Positions 1-8,021 are shown, numbered from the stretch's first letter. The stretch is 14,826 nt of DNA from CAYGXH01 sp964354485 (GCA_964354485.1 CAYGZY010000035.1:1-14826), one strand, 5' to 3'. The notes: a model not told the origin generated them from the sequence alone. Numbers and translations: made by a program.

Positions 1-2868
1 AACGAGCGGGGCATCAACCGGAATCCAGGTCACTCCGTACTCGCTATTGGAGATGTCGACAAAACTCTGTACCGAGAAGAAATTCTTACATGAACCCGGC
101 AGCTGATCTTCCTCCGGCTTTACAATACCGTAAGCCACATCGTAGCGGATTTCACCGTTAGGAACATTGAAAGGAAATGCAAAATGCACTCCCTCTTTCT
201 CACGCACAGCATTCTTCACCACCGTATTTATTATGTCGATACGATCCATTCCGTCAACCAAGCGAATTTCACTCAGGTAACGGCGGCACCCGGGTGCGTT
301 TGCCTCTATAATAAGGGAAGCCACCAGACCTCCTTGTTCCTTGATCGAGACCTTCACATTCGATAATGACCGGGCAAGCGCAGGATCTTTGCCCGGAACA
401 TAGAGATACCTGTTAATTCCGAGGTCTTTACTCCGATCAACCAGCTCTTTACCCTTCCATATAATTCCATCGATCGCACCGGTGGAAGGGTTGACGGTAA
501 CAGAGAGCAGGTCATTTTCGACTTTATTTCCCGATGCCCTCACTCTCACGCCGACGAATGGAGTTCCCTCCTTAAGGAAATATCGTTTGGCAGAGACGGG
601 AGGTATATTCTGTGCATAAAATGCCAGCTCGCCCGTCGAAAGACGCTGTGACAGGACTTTTTTCCCCTCTTCATCAGTTACCAGTTCACCGACCGAACTA
701 GATGTTCCAGAGATAGTAACGACATCTGATCTCACCCAGGAATTGGTGTTGTATACATCGATTGCCAGCCTACCATCATGTGATTGGGCAGGTGAACTGA
801 CAGCTTGTTTGAGTAAAATATTCGAAAGACTATCAGCATCGAGAGCGAACTGCCGCTTCACATTCCACTGGTTGATAACGAACGGAGAGTCAGGCTCACT
901 GACGCTGTTGTAGGCGCCCCATGTGTGCTCGTTGTAAAGCATAACATTGCGCCACGTTTTTGAGTACTCTTTCTCCGGAAACATTTCGGGTGAAATCATC
1001 GACCAGAGTATCTCTCCCTGAACAAGTCGATTCGATGCGGCTCTGTTCAAAGCAGTCTCGTACGCACTCGATGCGGCACCATCTTCCCAGTACGGCGTAA
1101 AATCGCCCCTGAGCGTGGGGAGCGATTTCCCGTACTCCTGCTCGAAATCCCGGAACATTTCAGCATGCGTGGCGATCCGCAAATGCGGCGTGCGGTATTT
1201 TTTGTTCCACTCCATCACGAAACCGGGTAATGTTGAATCCGGCGGACCGTTGTCACCGCCGACAGTATACGGAAGCTGAACTATGCGGTAAGGGTAGTTT
1301 TGCTCCTCAAGTTTACGAACGATCTTTAACACTTTTTCCTCACCAAGCCTGCTGAGTTCGCCCTCATGGAAGGTCGAGTAACTTGCAGCTGCCAACCATG
1401 TAAGCACTTTTTCTTCTCCCGATTGAGATGCCCAGTAAAACGGTTTATCACCGAGCGCTTCATATATATGTCCGACTCTGTCCCCCGCGTTTGGTGCAAT
1501 AGAAAAGTATTTCACCCCTGACTGTGCCATGACAGTGACGATGCCCCATGTGAAACCGGGAATATCCGATACCACCGCCGTTGTAATCGGAGATGAGTAT
1601 GTACGAGAAAAAGTGCGTGCAAATTCCGTTATGTGTTTCATCTCTACATCGGATACAAGCCCGGTGAGCATATTCGCAAAGAGCGCGTTGACACATATAT
1701 TCCCTTGCCGGATTTCATCAACTACGGTTCTCCGCTGATCAACTGACGCTTGCTCAAAGTATGTCTCAAGAGGCCAAGTCACTTCGAGGTTCCACCTGAA
1801 TTGGGCACCCGCGGGATATGTGCGGGTTTTTTCGATCAGAGCTACCGCCTGTTCAAGATTCCGCCATTGCTTCCGCTCGATGTTCCTCTGGAGATCCGTA
1901 TATCCTATGTCGTTGTGCGAATAAGGAAGGAGGTAGATATCCCTCTCGATAACCGGTTGTACATTAACCGTCTGCCGCTGAACCGTTCTACCGTTATGCT
2001 GGTAAATTAACTCCAGCTGTATTTTTTTCTCCACGGCATCAATTGGAAGAAAAAAGCTGTTCGCACCTACTGCAAGATTTCTTCTCATGACATCCTGTAG
2101 TGGAACAGACACTTCAATGCTGCACCTTGCGCAGAGATTGTCCAGGCTCAGTCTGACTAGTTGAATCTCCCGTGATTCGGTCCGGAGTATCACCGGTTCA
2201 GCACGGACGGTGGGTGTAAAACTAAAAGGATAGGTAAACGTCATAAACCAGACGCCGCTCTCACAATCTTCGCCGTCGACCCGAATAACCAGAGGGGCGC
2301 CGGCGGGGAAATTTTGTTTGGGTAATTGCATGATCATTCGGCCGAAGACATCTCCGGAACGATCGACCATGTCTGACCTGAACGACAGTGTTGCTCCGTT
2401 CCTGCCATATACAGTCCAATTCAAAGCTGACGAATCTTTCAGATTGTTAAATGTGAACCACTGCTCCCCGTTAATGAAAAGTCTGAATGTGCGCGGTGTT
2501 CCGTCCGGCTCCCAACCTGCTCTCTCAAGGCCTGCCAGCCAGAGCATTCGGTAGTGCGAACCTGACGTTGTGGAAATAAGAGTATCGGTCTTCCACGAAA
2601 TCGACTGCATATCTCTTCGTGCGCGGACAATCAGCGCGGCATCGGCATCCGGATGAGACGAGTGGTATGAGAGCATATGACCGCTGATAATTTCCCGGAA
2701 CCCATTAACATACAATTCGTTCCCAACGCTTTCATCAACGCCAGCGGAAGGTGTCTGCAGTACATTGACCACAATTTTAAACTCGCTCTGACCTGCCTGC
2801 AGTGAGTATGGGGAGGAAAAAGAAATGGTTATCCAAACGAATAGCAGGATAATTCTGTGCCGTGACAT
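1..2868 (-). CDS. Exported glycoside hydrolase family 38 (alpha-mannosidase-like), 3' end cut by window edge
   Basis: The frame is open from an ATG at 2868 to the left edge, giving 956 residues with no stop. The likely role is hydrolysis of alpha-mannosides or related glycans outside the cytoplasm. Residues 1-25 look like a signal peptide (MSRHR, hydrophobic core, then LQA). Residues about 26-305 are a beta-rich N-terminal extension without a recognised motif. The GH38 catalytic part starts near 310 with PYSHNDIGY; H318 and D320 match the zinc-binding HxD of the family. D435 in SDIPGF fits the nucleophile, and H648 in EHTWG may be a further metal ligand. A helical middle region lies near 590-660. 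From about 700 the C-terminal beta-sandwich of GH38 follows (NTNSW near 711, NDLLSV near 785). An AGG-containing ribosome site sits 7 nt before the ATG, and the ROK stop is 16 nt upstream. The fold family is fairly sure; the substrate is not. Confidence 0.85.
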   Translation of the reverse strand, partial: MSRHRIILLFVWITISFSSPYSLQAGQSEFKIVVNVLQTPSAGVDESVGNELYVNGFREIISGHMLSYHSSHPDADAALIVRARRDMQSISWKTDTLISTTSGSHYRMLWLAGLERAGWEPDGTPRTFRLFINGEQWFTFNNLKDSSALNWTVYGRNGATLSFRSDMVDRSGDVFGRMIMQLPKQNFPAGAPLVIRVDGEDCESGVWFMTFTYPFSFTPTVRAEPVILRTESREIQLVRLSLDNLCARCSIEVSVPLQDVMRRNLAVGANSFFLPIDAVEKKIQLELIYQHNGRTVQRQTVNVQPVIERDIYLLPYSHNDIGYTDLQRNIERKQWRNLEQAVALIEKTRTYPAGAQFRWNLEVTWPLETYFEQASVDQRRTVVDEIRQGNICVNALFANMLTGLVSDVEMKHITEFARTFSRTYSSPITTAVVSDIPGFTWGIVTVMAQSGVKYFSIAPNAGDRVGHIYEALGDKPFYWASQSGEEKVLTWLAAASYSTFHEGELSRLGEEKVLKIVRKLEEQNYPYRIVQLPYTVGGDNGPPDSTLPGFVMEWNKKYRTPHLRIATHAEMFRDFEQEYGKSLPTLRGDFTPYWEDGAASSAYETALNRAASNRLVQGEILWSMISPEMFPEKEYSKTWRNVMLYNEHTWGAYNSVSEPDSPFVINQWNVKRQFALDADSLSNILLKQAVSSPAQSHDGRLAIDVYNTNSWVRSDVVTISGTSSSVGELVTDEEGKKVLSQRLSTGELAFYAQNIPPVSAKRYFLKEGTPFVGVRVRASGNKVENDLLSVTVNPSTGAIDGIIWKGKELVDRSKDLGINRYLYVPGKDPALARSLSNVKVSIKEQGGLVASLIIEANAPGCRRYLSEIRLVDGMDRIDIINTVVKNAVREKEGVHFAFPFNVPNGEIRYDVAYGIVKPEEDQLPGSCKNFFSVQSFVDISNSEYGVTWIPVDAPLV

Positions 2869-2884
2869 ATTTCTACCTGTCATT

Positions 2885-4102
2885 TTATACATACGCAGGA
2901 GGATTAAGGTGCTCTACCTCAAAGATATCCCGTGTCGCGAGCATTGCGACACCGAGGGCTCCTGCTTTTACTCCAAGTGTCGAGGTGGTAAATTCTACTC
3001 CGTTACTTAGTTGGACGAGTGACAGCTTCATTGCAGTTGTGCGCACCGGATCGAGGATGAATTGTCCGGCCTGTGAAACCCGTCCGCCGAGAATGACTTT
3101 TTCGGGATTGAACAAATTTATAAGCTGTGCAACACCTTCGCCCAGGTACCTCCCGGCTTCTTCAAGGATTTCAATCGAAAATCTGTCGCCTGTAAGAGCT
3201 GTTTTAGCGACGAGTTCGGCATCAACCCTCTCCACATCCCCGTTGCATATCTGTAAAAGTTTCGAGTTCGAGCCCTGAAGAAGCAGTTCGCGCGCACGCT
3301 TACCGATCGCTCTGCCGGATGCTACTGTTTCCAGGCATCCGCTCTTCCCGCACTCGCACAGCGCGCCGTCACGAATAATCTGAATGTGTCCGAACTCTCC
3401 TGCATATCCGTCCCTGCCGTAGTATATTTTCCCGTCAACGAGAATGCCGAGCCCTAATCCCCATCCTATATTAAGAACAAGGACATTGCTGACTGTACGG
3501 GCAGCGCCGAACCATCGTTCACCGAGAGTCATTGCTTTAGCATCGTGCTCGATGTGGACCGGTTTTTTGTACTTTTCCTGAAGAATCTGTGCTATGGATT
3601 TTTCGCCGTAGTTCAGGTACGATACGCCCCTCCCTTCCCTTCCCCGTACAATTCCCGGGATAGACAATCCCACGCCGAAGAGATCTTTACGGTGCAGCAC
3701 GGCCTCGTCGATGGCTTCTTCTGTCCGATCAATAAGCCAATCAATCAGTGCCGGATCGTTCCCGAGGGGAAATGACGGAATGTGTTTTTCGAGAATGACC
3801 TTCTGCTCGAGGTTCATGATGATGATATTTGTGTTGCGGTGTCCGAGATCGATTCCTACGACAAATCCTGCATCACCGTTAAGCTGTGCGATGATCGGCG
3901 GTCTGCCTGCACGATCCAATCTCACCCCTTCTCCGGTGCGAATGAATTTTTCCTTCCTCATGTTGTTCGTGAGCTTGGAAACCATCGGCAGACTTATGCC
4001 GGTTCGTTTGGATACTTCGGTGAGAGACAGTTTACCTTCTTCAAGGAGCAGCCGAAGAATTCTGTTTCGGCGTATGCAATTCTTTGCTGTAACTTTACTC
4101 AT
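2885..4102 (-). CDS. ROK-family transcriptional regulator (NagC/XylR type)
   Basis: 405 residues from ATG 4102. Residues 8-58 form a winged helix-turn-helix (RRNRILRLLLEEG, then TGISLPMVSKLTNNM). Residues 80-395 are the ROK sugar-kinase-like domain, with GIDLG at 83-87, SIPG at 147-150, and the ROK zinc site AGEFGH...CECGKSGCLE at 234-258 (H239 plus Cys 249, 251 and 256). Such proteins usually repress sugar operons and release DNA on binding a sugar. Asp187 (EHDAKA) sits where sugar-kinase members have their catalytic Asp, although the usual NDANA context is altered. An in-frame GTG at 4165 would add 21 residues, but ATG 4102 overlaps the upstream stop by 8 nt (ATGAGTAA), typical of coupling, so it is preferred. 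Being inside the operon suggests autoregulation. Family call is firm; the ligand is unknown. Confidence 0.92.
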   Translation of the reverse strand: MSKVTAKNCIRRNRILRLLLEEGKLSLTEVSKRTGISLPMVSKLTNNMRKEKFIRTGEGVRLDRAGRPPIIAQLNGDAGFVVGIDLGHRNTNIIIMNLEQKVILEKHIPSFPLGNDPALIDWLIDRTEEAIDEAVLHRKDLFGVGLSIPGIVRGREGRGVSYLNYGEKSIAQILQEKYKKPVHIEHDAKAMTLGERWFGAARTVSNVLVLNIGWGLGLGILVDGKIYYGRDGYAGEFGHIQIIRDGALCECGKSGCLETVASGRAIGKRARELLLQGSNSKLLQICNGDVERVDAELVAKTALTGDRFSIEILEEAGRYLGEGVAQLINLFNPEKVILGGRVSQAGQFILDPVRTTAMKLSLVQLSNGVEFTTSTLGVKAGALGVAMLATRDIFEVEHLNPPAYV

Positions 4103-4982
4103 GGCGGTTCCGAAGAAATTGTGGAAATTCTTTTTTAAGATAATTCTGCACGAAGGGAATATCACTCTGGTTCGTCAGATCAATGACGTGCTCAGAAAGC
4201 GGAATGGTAAAGGTTGATCGGGGATGTTTCTGAGCCATATTTTTAACAGCGATGGGTAACTCCTTTTCCTGACGCACGGGATGGAGAGGTATCGACTCAA
4301 GAAAAGGCACTATCATATCATACGACAATTTGAAAATATTCATACTTACACCGATGCGGCCGTCTGTTTCCTTTGCCGTTTCGATCTCGGCTGGAGAGGG
4401 TTTTTCAATTATATCGAGAAGGAAACGATCGTTGTCCTTGAGGATGACAGAAAACTGCTCGATCCGTGACTGATCGAACCGGAGGAATGATCGGTCGTAA
4501 TCGATCAGAGCATTCGGATGTTCGTTTTCAAGGAGGGACCTGAGGGCACGGACTGAGTAGAGATTATCGCTGTTGCATACGATGAATGTGCCGCCGCTCC
4601 ATGCAGAAACCGACCGCAGTCCCTGAAGCAGAGCATCGGCCGTCCCGAGCGGTTTTGCCCGGCCAGCCGGAATATGCTGGAGTGCGTAAGAAAGGCGGAG
4701 GAGCGGGAATTGCTCCTTCCGGCCGTCTCCCTCGTAGTAATCCCGTATGGATGTATCTCGCTCACCGACTACGATGACAACATTCTGAAAACCGGCTTTC
4801 TCTATATTATAAAGTATGTAATCGAGAAACGGGCGTGACAGGTCTCCGACGCTCAGCATGGATTTTGATTTCTCGCGTGCCTCCCGGAGAAGATTCGGAT
4901 CAATCGCCGTTGCATCGGCAGAGGATTTTTTCATTCGCGATGAAATTCCACCCGCAAGGATGACTATATTTGGCTCGTTCAT
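4095..4982 (-). CDS. Sugar-1-phosphate nucleotidyltransferase-like protein
   Basis: 295 residues, near the normal size for the NTP_transferase family. LAGGISSRM at 9-17 is the nucleotide-binding loop (the GGxSSRM variant rather than GxGTRL), followed by a lysine-rich stretch with KSKSM at 38-42. GTADAL at 113-118 and NSDN at 137-140 match the base/sugar and metal-binding segments (D139 the likely metal ligand). IIEKPS at 191-196 matches the EKP motif. Family members join a sugar 1-phosphate to an NTP, giving an NDP-sugar and pyrophosphate in the cytoplasm. The ATG overlaps the kinase stop by 4 nt (ATGA), with a GGAG ribosome site 7 nt upstream. The next gene overlaps its stop by 8 nt. Pairing with an anomeric sugar kinase supports a sugar-activation role. 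The sugar and nucleotide cannot be read from the sequence. A bare nucleotidyltransferase of another type is possible. Confidence 0.8.
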   Translation of the reverse strand: MNEPNIVILAGGISSRMKKSSADATAIDPNLLREAREKSKSMLSVGDLSRPFLDYILYNIEKAGFQNVVIVVGERDTSIRDYYEGDGRKEQFPLLRLSYALQHIPAGRAKPLGTADALLQGLRSVSAWSGGTFIVCNSDNLYSVRALRSLLENEHPNALIDYDRSFLRFDQSRIEQFSVILKDNDRFLLDIIEKPSPAEIETAKETDGRIGVSMNIFKLSYDMIVPFLESIPLHPVRQEKELPIAVKNMAQKHPRSTFTIPLSEHVIDLTNQSDIPFVQNYLKKEFPQFLRNRHE

Positions 4983-6079
4983 GACAATTCTCCATCCTTC
5001 TCGATTCGTGTCCCTTCATCGATCCGGACGATGAATGGGGCGCCACCCGCTTTTTCAATCGCTTCGGCGACACGCTCAGGATGTTCGGGTGCGTATACAA
5101 ACATACAGCCGCCGCCGCCCGATCCGTTGATTTTGCCGCCGTAAGCGCCCGCTTTTAACGCACTTTCGAGCATTGCTTCAATTTTCGGCGTTGAAATCTT
5201 CAGAACGTCTCTCAGTACTCTGTGGTGTTCATTCAGCAATTCACCAAACTTCCATTCATCAACTGACGGAGCGCTAAGGAGCTGCAAAGCAGTAAATGTT
5301 AATTCACGATTTCGTACCGTTGCCCGGAGAAGCCGGTACTGCTCGCTGTTTAATTCTTTGCCGTACCGTTCTAATTCATCCTCTTTTACCGACTGAAGGG
5401 TGAATTCGCAATGGTTTCGGGATATGGTCTGAACGACCTTGGACACGCTATTCTTTACGCGTGAAAGAACCGACTTTGTATCTTTGGCTTCCCGTGAATC
5501 TCCCAGCACGAATGATGTCAGTGGACTCGTCAGGCCCCTCAGTGAAATTGCCGGAGAAAATTGAATAAATAGAATCCCGCCGAGAGACGTTGCATACTGA
5601 TCCATCATTCCGCCCGGTTCGCCGAATTCGAGGACCTCCGCCGTGTGAGCATAACGTGCGCGTATCTCCGGCGGAAGATGAGCGCGCTGATTGCTCATCA
5701 GGGCAAGGAATTGTATCCATGTAACGACAAGTGCAGATGAACTCGACGTACCTGCGCGGATGGGAATTCCCCCGCGCACTGTACAATCGAATCCTCTGGA
5801 AAACGTAAACCCGTTCCGGCGGAGAATATTAATGCTGCTCCTGAAGTAATCACGTTCAAGTACGTACGTGAGATCCCCGTCGAGAGAAAATGAAATTTCA
5901 TCCTGGATATCCGGCAGATGGATGTTCACAAGAGCATCATTCCTGGGTTTACCGGAGACTTTTACCCTCAGGGAAATAGCCGCGGGAATGACCGGTAGAG
6001 AGAGGTAATCCTGGTGTTCACCGAAGAGACAGATACGTCCCGGTGTGGATACTGTGAGGCTGTCCATCCTTTGAACCAT
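4979..6079 (-). CDS. GHMP-family sugar kinase, galactokinase-like
   Basis: 366 residues from ATG 6079. All three GHMP motifs are present: the galactokinase-type N-terminal signature PGRICLFGEHQDY at 13-25; the phosphate-binding loop IPIRAGTSSSSAL at 105-117; and GGKINGSGGGGCMF at 314-327. MMDQY at 158-162 supplies the expected catalytic Asp (D160). Enzymes of this type phosphorylate sugars such as galactose, fucose, arabinose or glucuronate at C-1 with ATP. The P-loop reads GTSSSSA instead of GLSSSAS, and the Q in GEHQDY replaces the usual T, so the substrate may not be galactose. An in-frame ATG at 6139 would overlap the symporter gene by 44 nt. ATG 6079, 16 nt after the symporter stop with AGG a few bases upstream, is preferred, and the kinase signature starts just after it. 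The stop overlaps the nucleotidyltransferase start by 4 nt. Confidence 0.88.
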   Translation of the reverse strand: MVQRMDSLTVSTPGRICLFGEHQDYLSLPVIPAAISLRVKVSGKPRNDALVNIHLPDIQDEISFSLDGDLTYVLERDYFRSSINILRRNGFTFSRGFDCTVRGGIPIRAGTSSSSALVVTWIQFLALMSNQRAHLPPEIRARYAHTAEVLEFGEPGGMMDQYATSLGGILFIQFSPAISLRGLTSPLTSFVLGDSREAKDTKSVLSRVKNSVSKVVQTISRNHCEFTLQSVKEDELERYGKELNSEQYRLLRATVRNRELTFTALQLLSAPSVDEWKFGELLNEHHRVLRDVLKISTPKIEAMLESALKAGAYGGKINGSGGGGCMFVYAPEHPERVAEAIEKAGGAPFIVRIDEGTRIEKDGELS

Positions 6080-6095
6080 CGGCCTGGTAACAGAG

Positions 6096-7742
6096 TCAGT
6101 TGGTGTAGGCACGCCACAATCCTCCGAGGAAATAAACAACCATTCCGATGACGGCGACTACCGAGGCAGCTGACGATCCGGTACTCCCGAGTATGACACC
6201 GATAATAAAAGTGCAAAATCCTATGAAATACATTGATAGTGCCGATATTCCCAGGTGTGTCCGGGGAATGATATTGTATACATTTTTACTTTTTTCTTCT
6301 TCCTCGCTCGACCTTTTAGCTTTCCATATGTGAGAGAGTTTTAACTCATCAGGTTTTCCAGTGGCTATACTGACGACAGGTGTAATCACGAGAGTGACTC
6401 CAGCGCTGATGAATGTTGTCAGGTTGAATCCCAAACCAAACACAAACTGACCGATGATACCCGCTACTGTGCCGCAGGCGTAGCCGGCAATTGCACCTTT
6501 CCAGTTTGCGCCTCGCCAGAGTAGTCCGTATACGATCGCGATCACGAAGAGCGGCATATCCATGATCGCAATAATGGTCAGATAGGCATTCACCGCGCCT
6601 CCCATGAGAGGAATGAGATGGGCAAAAACCACCATCCCAAAACCGGTCACCAGTGTAACTATACGCGCCGTCAGAAGAATTTGCTTGTCCGTGGCATTAC
6701 GCTTCAGAAGGTTCTCATAGATATCGCTGGCAAAAATTGTCGCAACCCCGTTTAAGTTGGCAGAAATCGTCGAGAGGTGAGATGACATTAAACCGCATAC
6801 CACAAATCCCAGAACAACATTGGGTAAAATGGAGGCGAGGAGTGTTGGTATTGCCATATCCGCATTCTCAAGTCCCGGAGAGAGAACCCGCGCAGCCAGG
6901 CCGGGTATATTCCAGAGAAGCGCAAACGGCGTCGTAATAATACCTGCCAGCACAAGTCCTTTAACAACCGTCTTTGTGCTATCAGCGCCGAAAGCCCGCT
7001 GGAGTAATCCCTGATCAACACACGCCCATTCGATACCAAGGAGAAAGATGGCAAGTATGAATTTCCAATTGTATGTACCTGCTGATGAAACGAGTGTCAA
7101 TGACTCCGGAGGAAGCGCGGCTGTCATGCCGGGCCACCACCCAATCTGACTCATTGCAATCGGAAGCACAATAAGAGCGCCTGCAAGCATAAAAATAAAC
7201 TGCATGAGATCAGTAAATGCTACCGACCACATCCCTCCGAGTGTCGTATATACGATTGCTACTACGGAAAACGTCAGAATCCAGAAAGTGAATGAATGGA
7301 ATCCCGTGATCGGCTGAGCGGCAATTGCAGCCGTATATGAAATTACTCCAAGCCAGAAGGCAAGTCGAAAAATCCATATGATTGCGACGAACGTTCGTAC
7401 GCCCTTGCTATACCTGAGCTCGAGAAATTCCGGAATTGTGCGTATCTTTAACCGCCGGAGGATCGGTAAGACAAAGAGTCCCGAAAAAACCAATGCCATA
7501 TTGCCTGTCCATGTTTGCCAGAGAATCGCAACACCTTCCTTGTAGGCAATACCCGCCTGACCGATAAAGCTGTACAAATTTACGTTCGTTGCCGTCAGAA
7601 CAGCGGCAAGAATAAAAGGTGTTAGCTTTCTTCCGGCAACATAAAAGTCGTCGGAAGTCCCGACCCACTTGTAGAAAATTGATCCCACGTAGAATGTGAT
7701 TGCCATGAACACAAAGACAATGATATAATCTGCGTAGTTCAT
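6096..7742 (-). CDS. Sodium:solute symporter (SSS family)
   Basis: 548 residues, very hydrophobic, with about 13-14 predicted membrane segments, the usual size for SSS transporters. The protein would import a small solute, here probably a sugar, together with Na+ across the inner membrane. DDFYVAGRKL at 31-40 follows TM1, as in many SSS sugar and anion transporters. The family signature is visible at 165-190 (YTTLGGMWSVAFTD, then LMQFIF). A charged cytoplasmic stretch (KAKRSSEEEEKSK, about 474-486) precedes the last two helices. The ATG overlaps the stop of a 41-codon membrane-protein gene by 4 nt (ATGA), and there is only a weak purine-rich ribosome site, so translation is probably coupled. 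The sugar kinase starts 16 nt after the stop. The family is clear. The substrate is inferred only from neighbours. Confidence 0.93.
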   Translation of the reverse strand: MNYADYIIVFVFMAITFYVGSIFYKWVGTSDDFYVAGRKLTPFILAAVLTATNVNLYSFIGQAGIAYKEGVAILWQTWTGNMALVFSGLFVLPILRRLKIRTIPEFLELRYSKGVRTFVAIIWIFRLAFWLGVISYTAAIAAQPITGFHSFTFWILTFSVVAIVYTTLGGMWSVAFTDLMQFIFMLAGALIVLPIAMSQIGWWPGMTAALPPESLTLVSSAGTYNWKFILAIFLLGIEWACVDQGLLQRAFGADSTKTVVKGLVLAGIITTPFALLWNIPGLAARVLSPGLENADMAIPTLLASILPNVVLGFVVCGLMSSHLSTISANLNGVATIFASDIYENLLKRNATDKQILLTARIVTLVTGFGMVVFAHLIPLMGGAVNAYLTIIAIMDMPLFVIAIVYGLLWRGANWKGAIAGYACGTVAGIIGQFVFGLGFNLTTFISAGVTLVITPVVSIATGKPDELKLSHIWKAKRSSEEEEKSKNVYNIIPRTHLGISALSMYFIGFCTFIIGVILGSTGSSAASVVAVIGMVVYFLGGLWRAYTN

Positions 7743-7864
7743 GATTCATTTTTCTTTCGTTCGGCAAGCATTTTCTTCAATTCCTTGATCGGAATGATGA
7801 GCCATACTACCAGAATGGCGAAACCAAGGAACCATATCGACCAGGTTACGTAATCAATGTACAC
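7739..7864 (-). CDS. 41-residue single-TM protein, putative symporter accessory subunit
   Basis: A small reading frame starts at GTG 7864, with AAGAAGGGA as a good ribosome site about 9 nt before it. Its stop overlaps the symporter ATG by 4 nt. The product has a short N-terminus (MYIDYVTW), one strongly hydrophobic helix at about 9-26 (FLGFAILVVWLII), and a highly charged tail (KELKKMLAERKK). Several secondary transporters, including SSS and NSS members, are known to be encoded next to tiny single-helix partners, and size, layout and overlap all fit that pattern. The role is therefore inferred as assembly or activity of the symporter. A TTG codon at 7885 is an alternative start giving seven more residues, and an in-frame TGA at 7897-7899 bounds the frame. 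Being so short, it could be missed by automatic gene calling. Confidence 0.72.
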   Translation of the reverse strand: MYIDYVTWSIWFLGFAILVVWLIIPIKELKKMLAERKKNES

Positions 7865-7969
7865 GCTGTGAAATCCCTTCTTCAAAGAGTATTCTCTTCA
7901 TTCAAGAGGCGCAATACTATGAGATGGGGACTAGGATGTCTTGAACAAAGGGTGAGTTTTACGAAAAAC

Positions 7970-7998
7970 AATATATTATTTCGATTACTTAATATCAA
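7970..7998 (-). promoter_or_regulatory. Sigma70-like promoter of the sugar operon
   Basis: Read on the minus strand, TTGATA (7998-7993) and TATATT (7975-7970) each match the sigma70 consensus at five of six positions, with exactly 17 nt between them. Transcription would start near 7963, leaving a leader of roughly 100 nt before the GTG of the 41-codon gene. It lies in the only sizeable gap upstream of the six-gene operon. AT-rich sequence raises the chance of a random match, so the confidence is moderate. Confidence 0.55.
7973..7995. promoter_or_regulatory. Operator-like inverted repeat inside the promoter
   Basis: ATATTA at 7973-7978 and TAATAT at 7990-7995 form a perfect inverted repeat with an 11-bp centre, 23 bp in all. 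It spans from the -10 to the -35 box of the predicted promoter, where a repressor would block RNA polymerase. ROK repressors often bind AT-rich dyads of about this size, so the ROK protein in the operon is the natural candidate. AT-only half-sites occur often by chance in AT-rich DNA. Confidence 0.35.
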
Positions 7999-8009
7999 CA
8001 TTTATCTAA

Positions 8010-8021
8010 AATATATTATTT
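8010..8021. repeat. Second copy of a 12-bp direct repeat 40 bp from the promoter copy
   Basis: AATATATTATTT occurs at 7970-7981, covering the predicted -10 box, and again perfectly at 8010-8021. The 40-bp offset is close to four helical turns, so both copies would face the same side of the DNA. This could mark a second regulator site upstream of the promoter. The sequence is very AT-rich, so chance is a real alternative. Confidence 0.3.

Noticed and set aside
2862..3278. 138-residue plus-strand frame
   Set aside because: It runs antisense to the C-terminal part of the ROK gene and has no recognisable motif.
3711..4217. 168-residue plus-strand frame
   Set aside because: It is antisense to the ROK and nucleotidyltransferase genes, whose motifs are intact, and shows no domain pattern.
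7894..7908. Small 5-bp hairpin in the leader of the sugar operon (CTCTT...AAGAG)
   Set aside because: Five-base stems are expected by chance; no riboswitch-like conserved core was seen in the roughly 100-nt leader.
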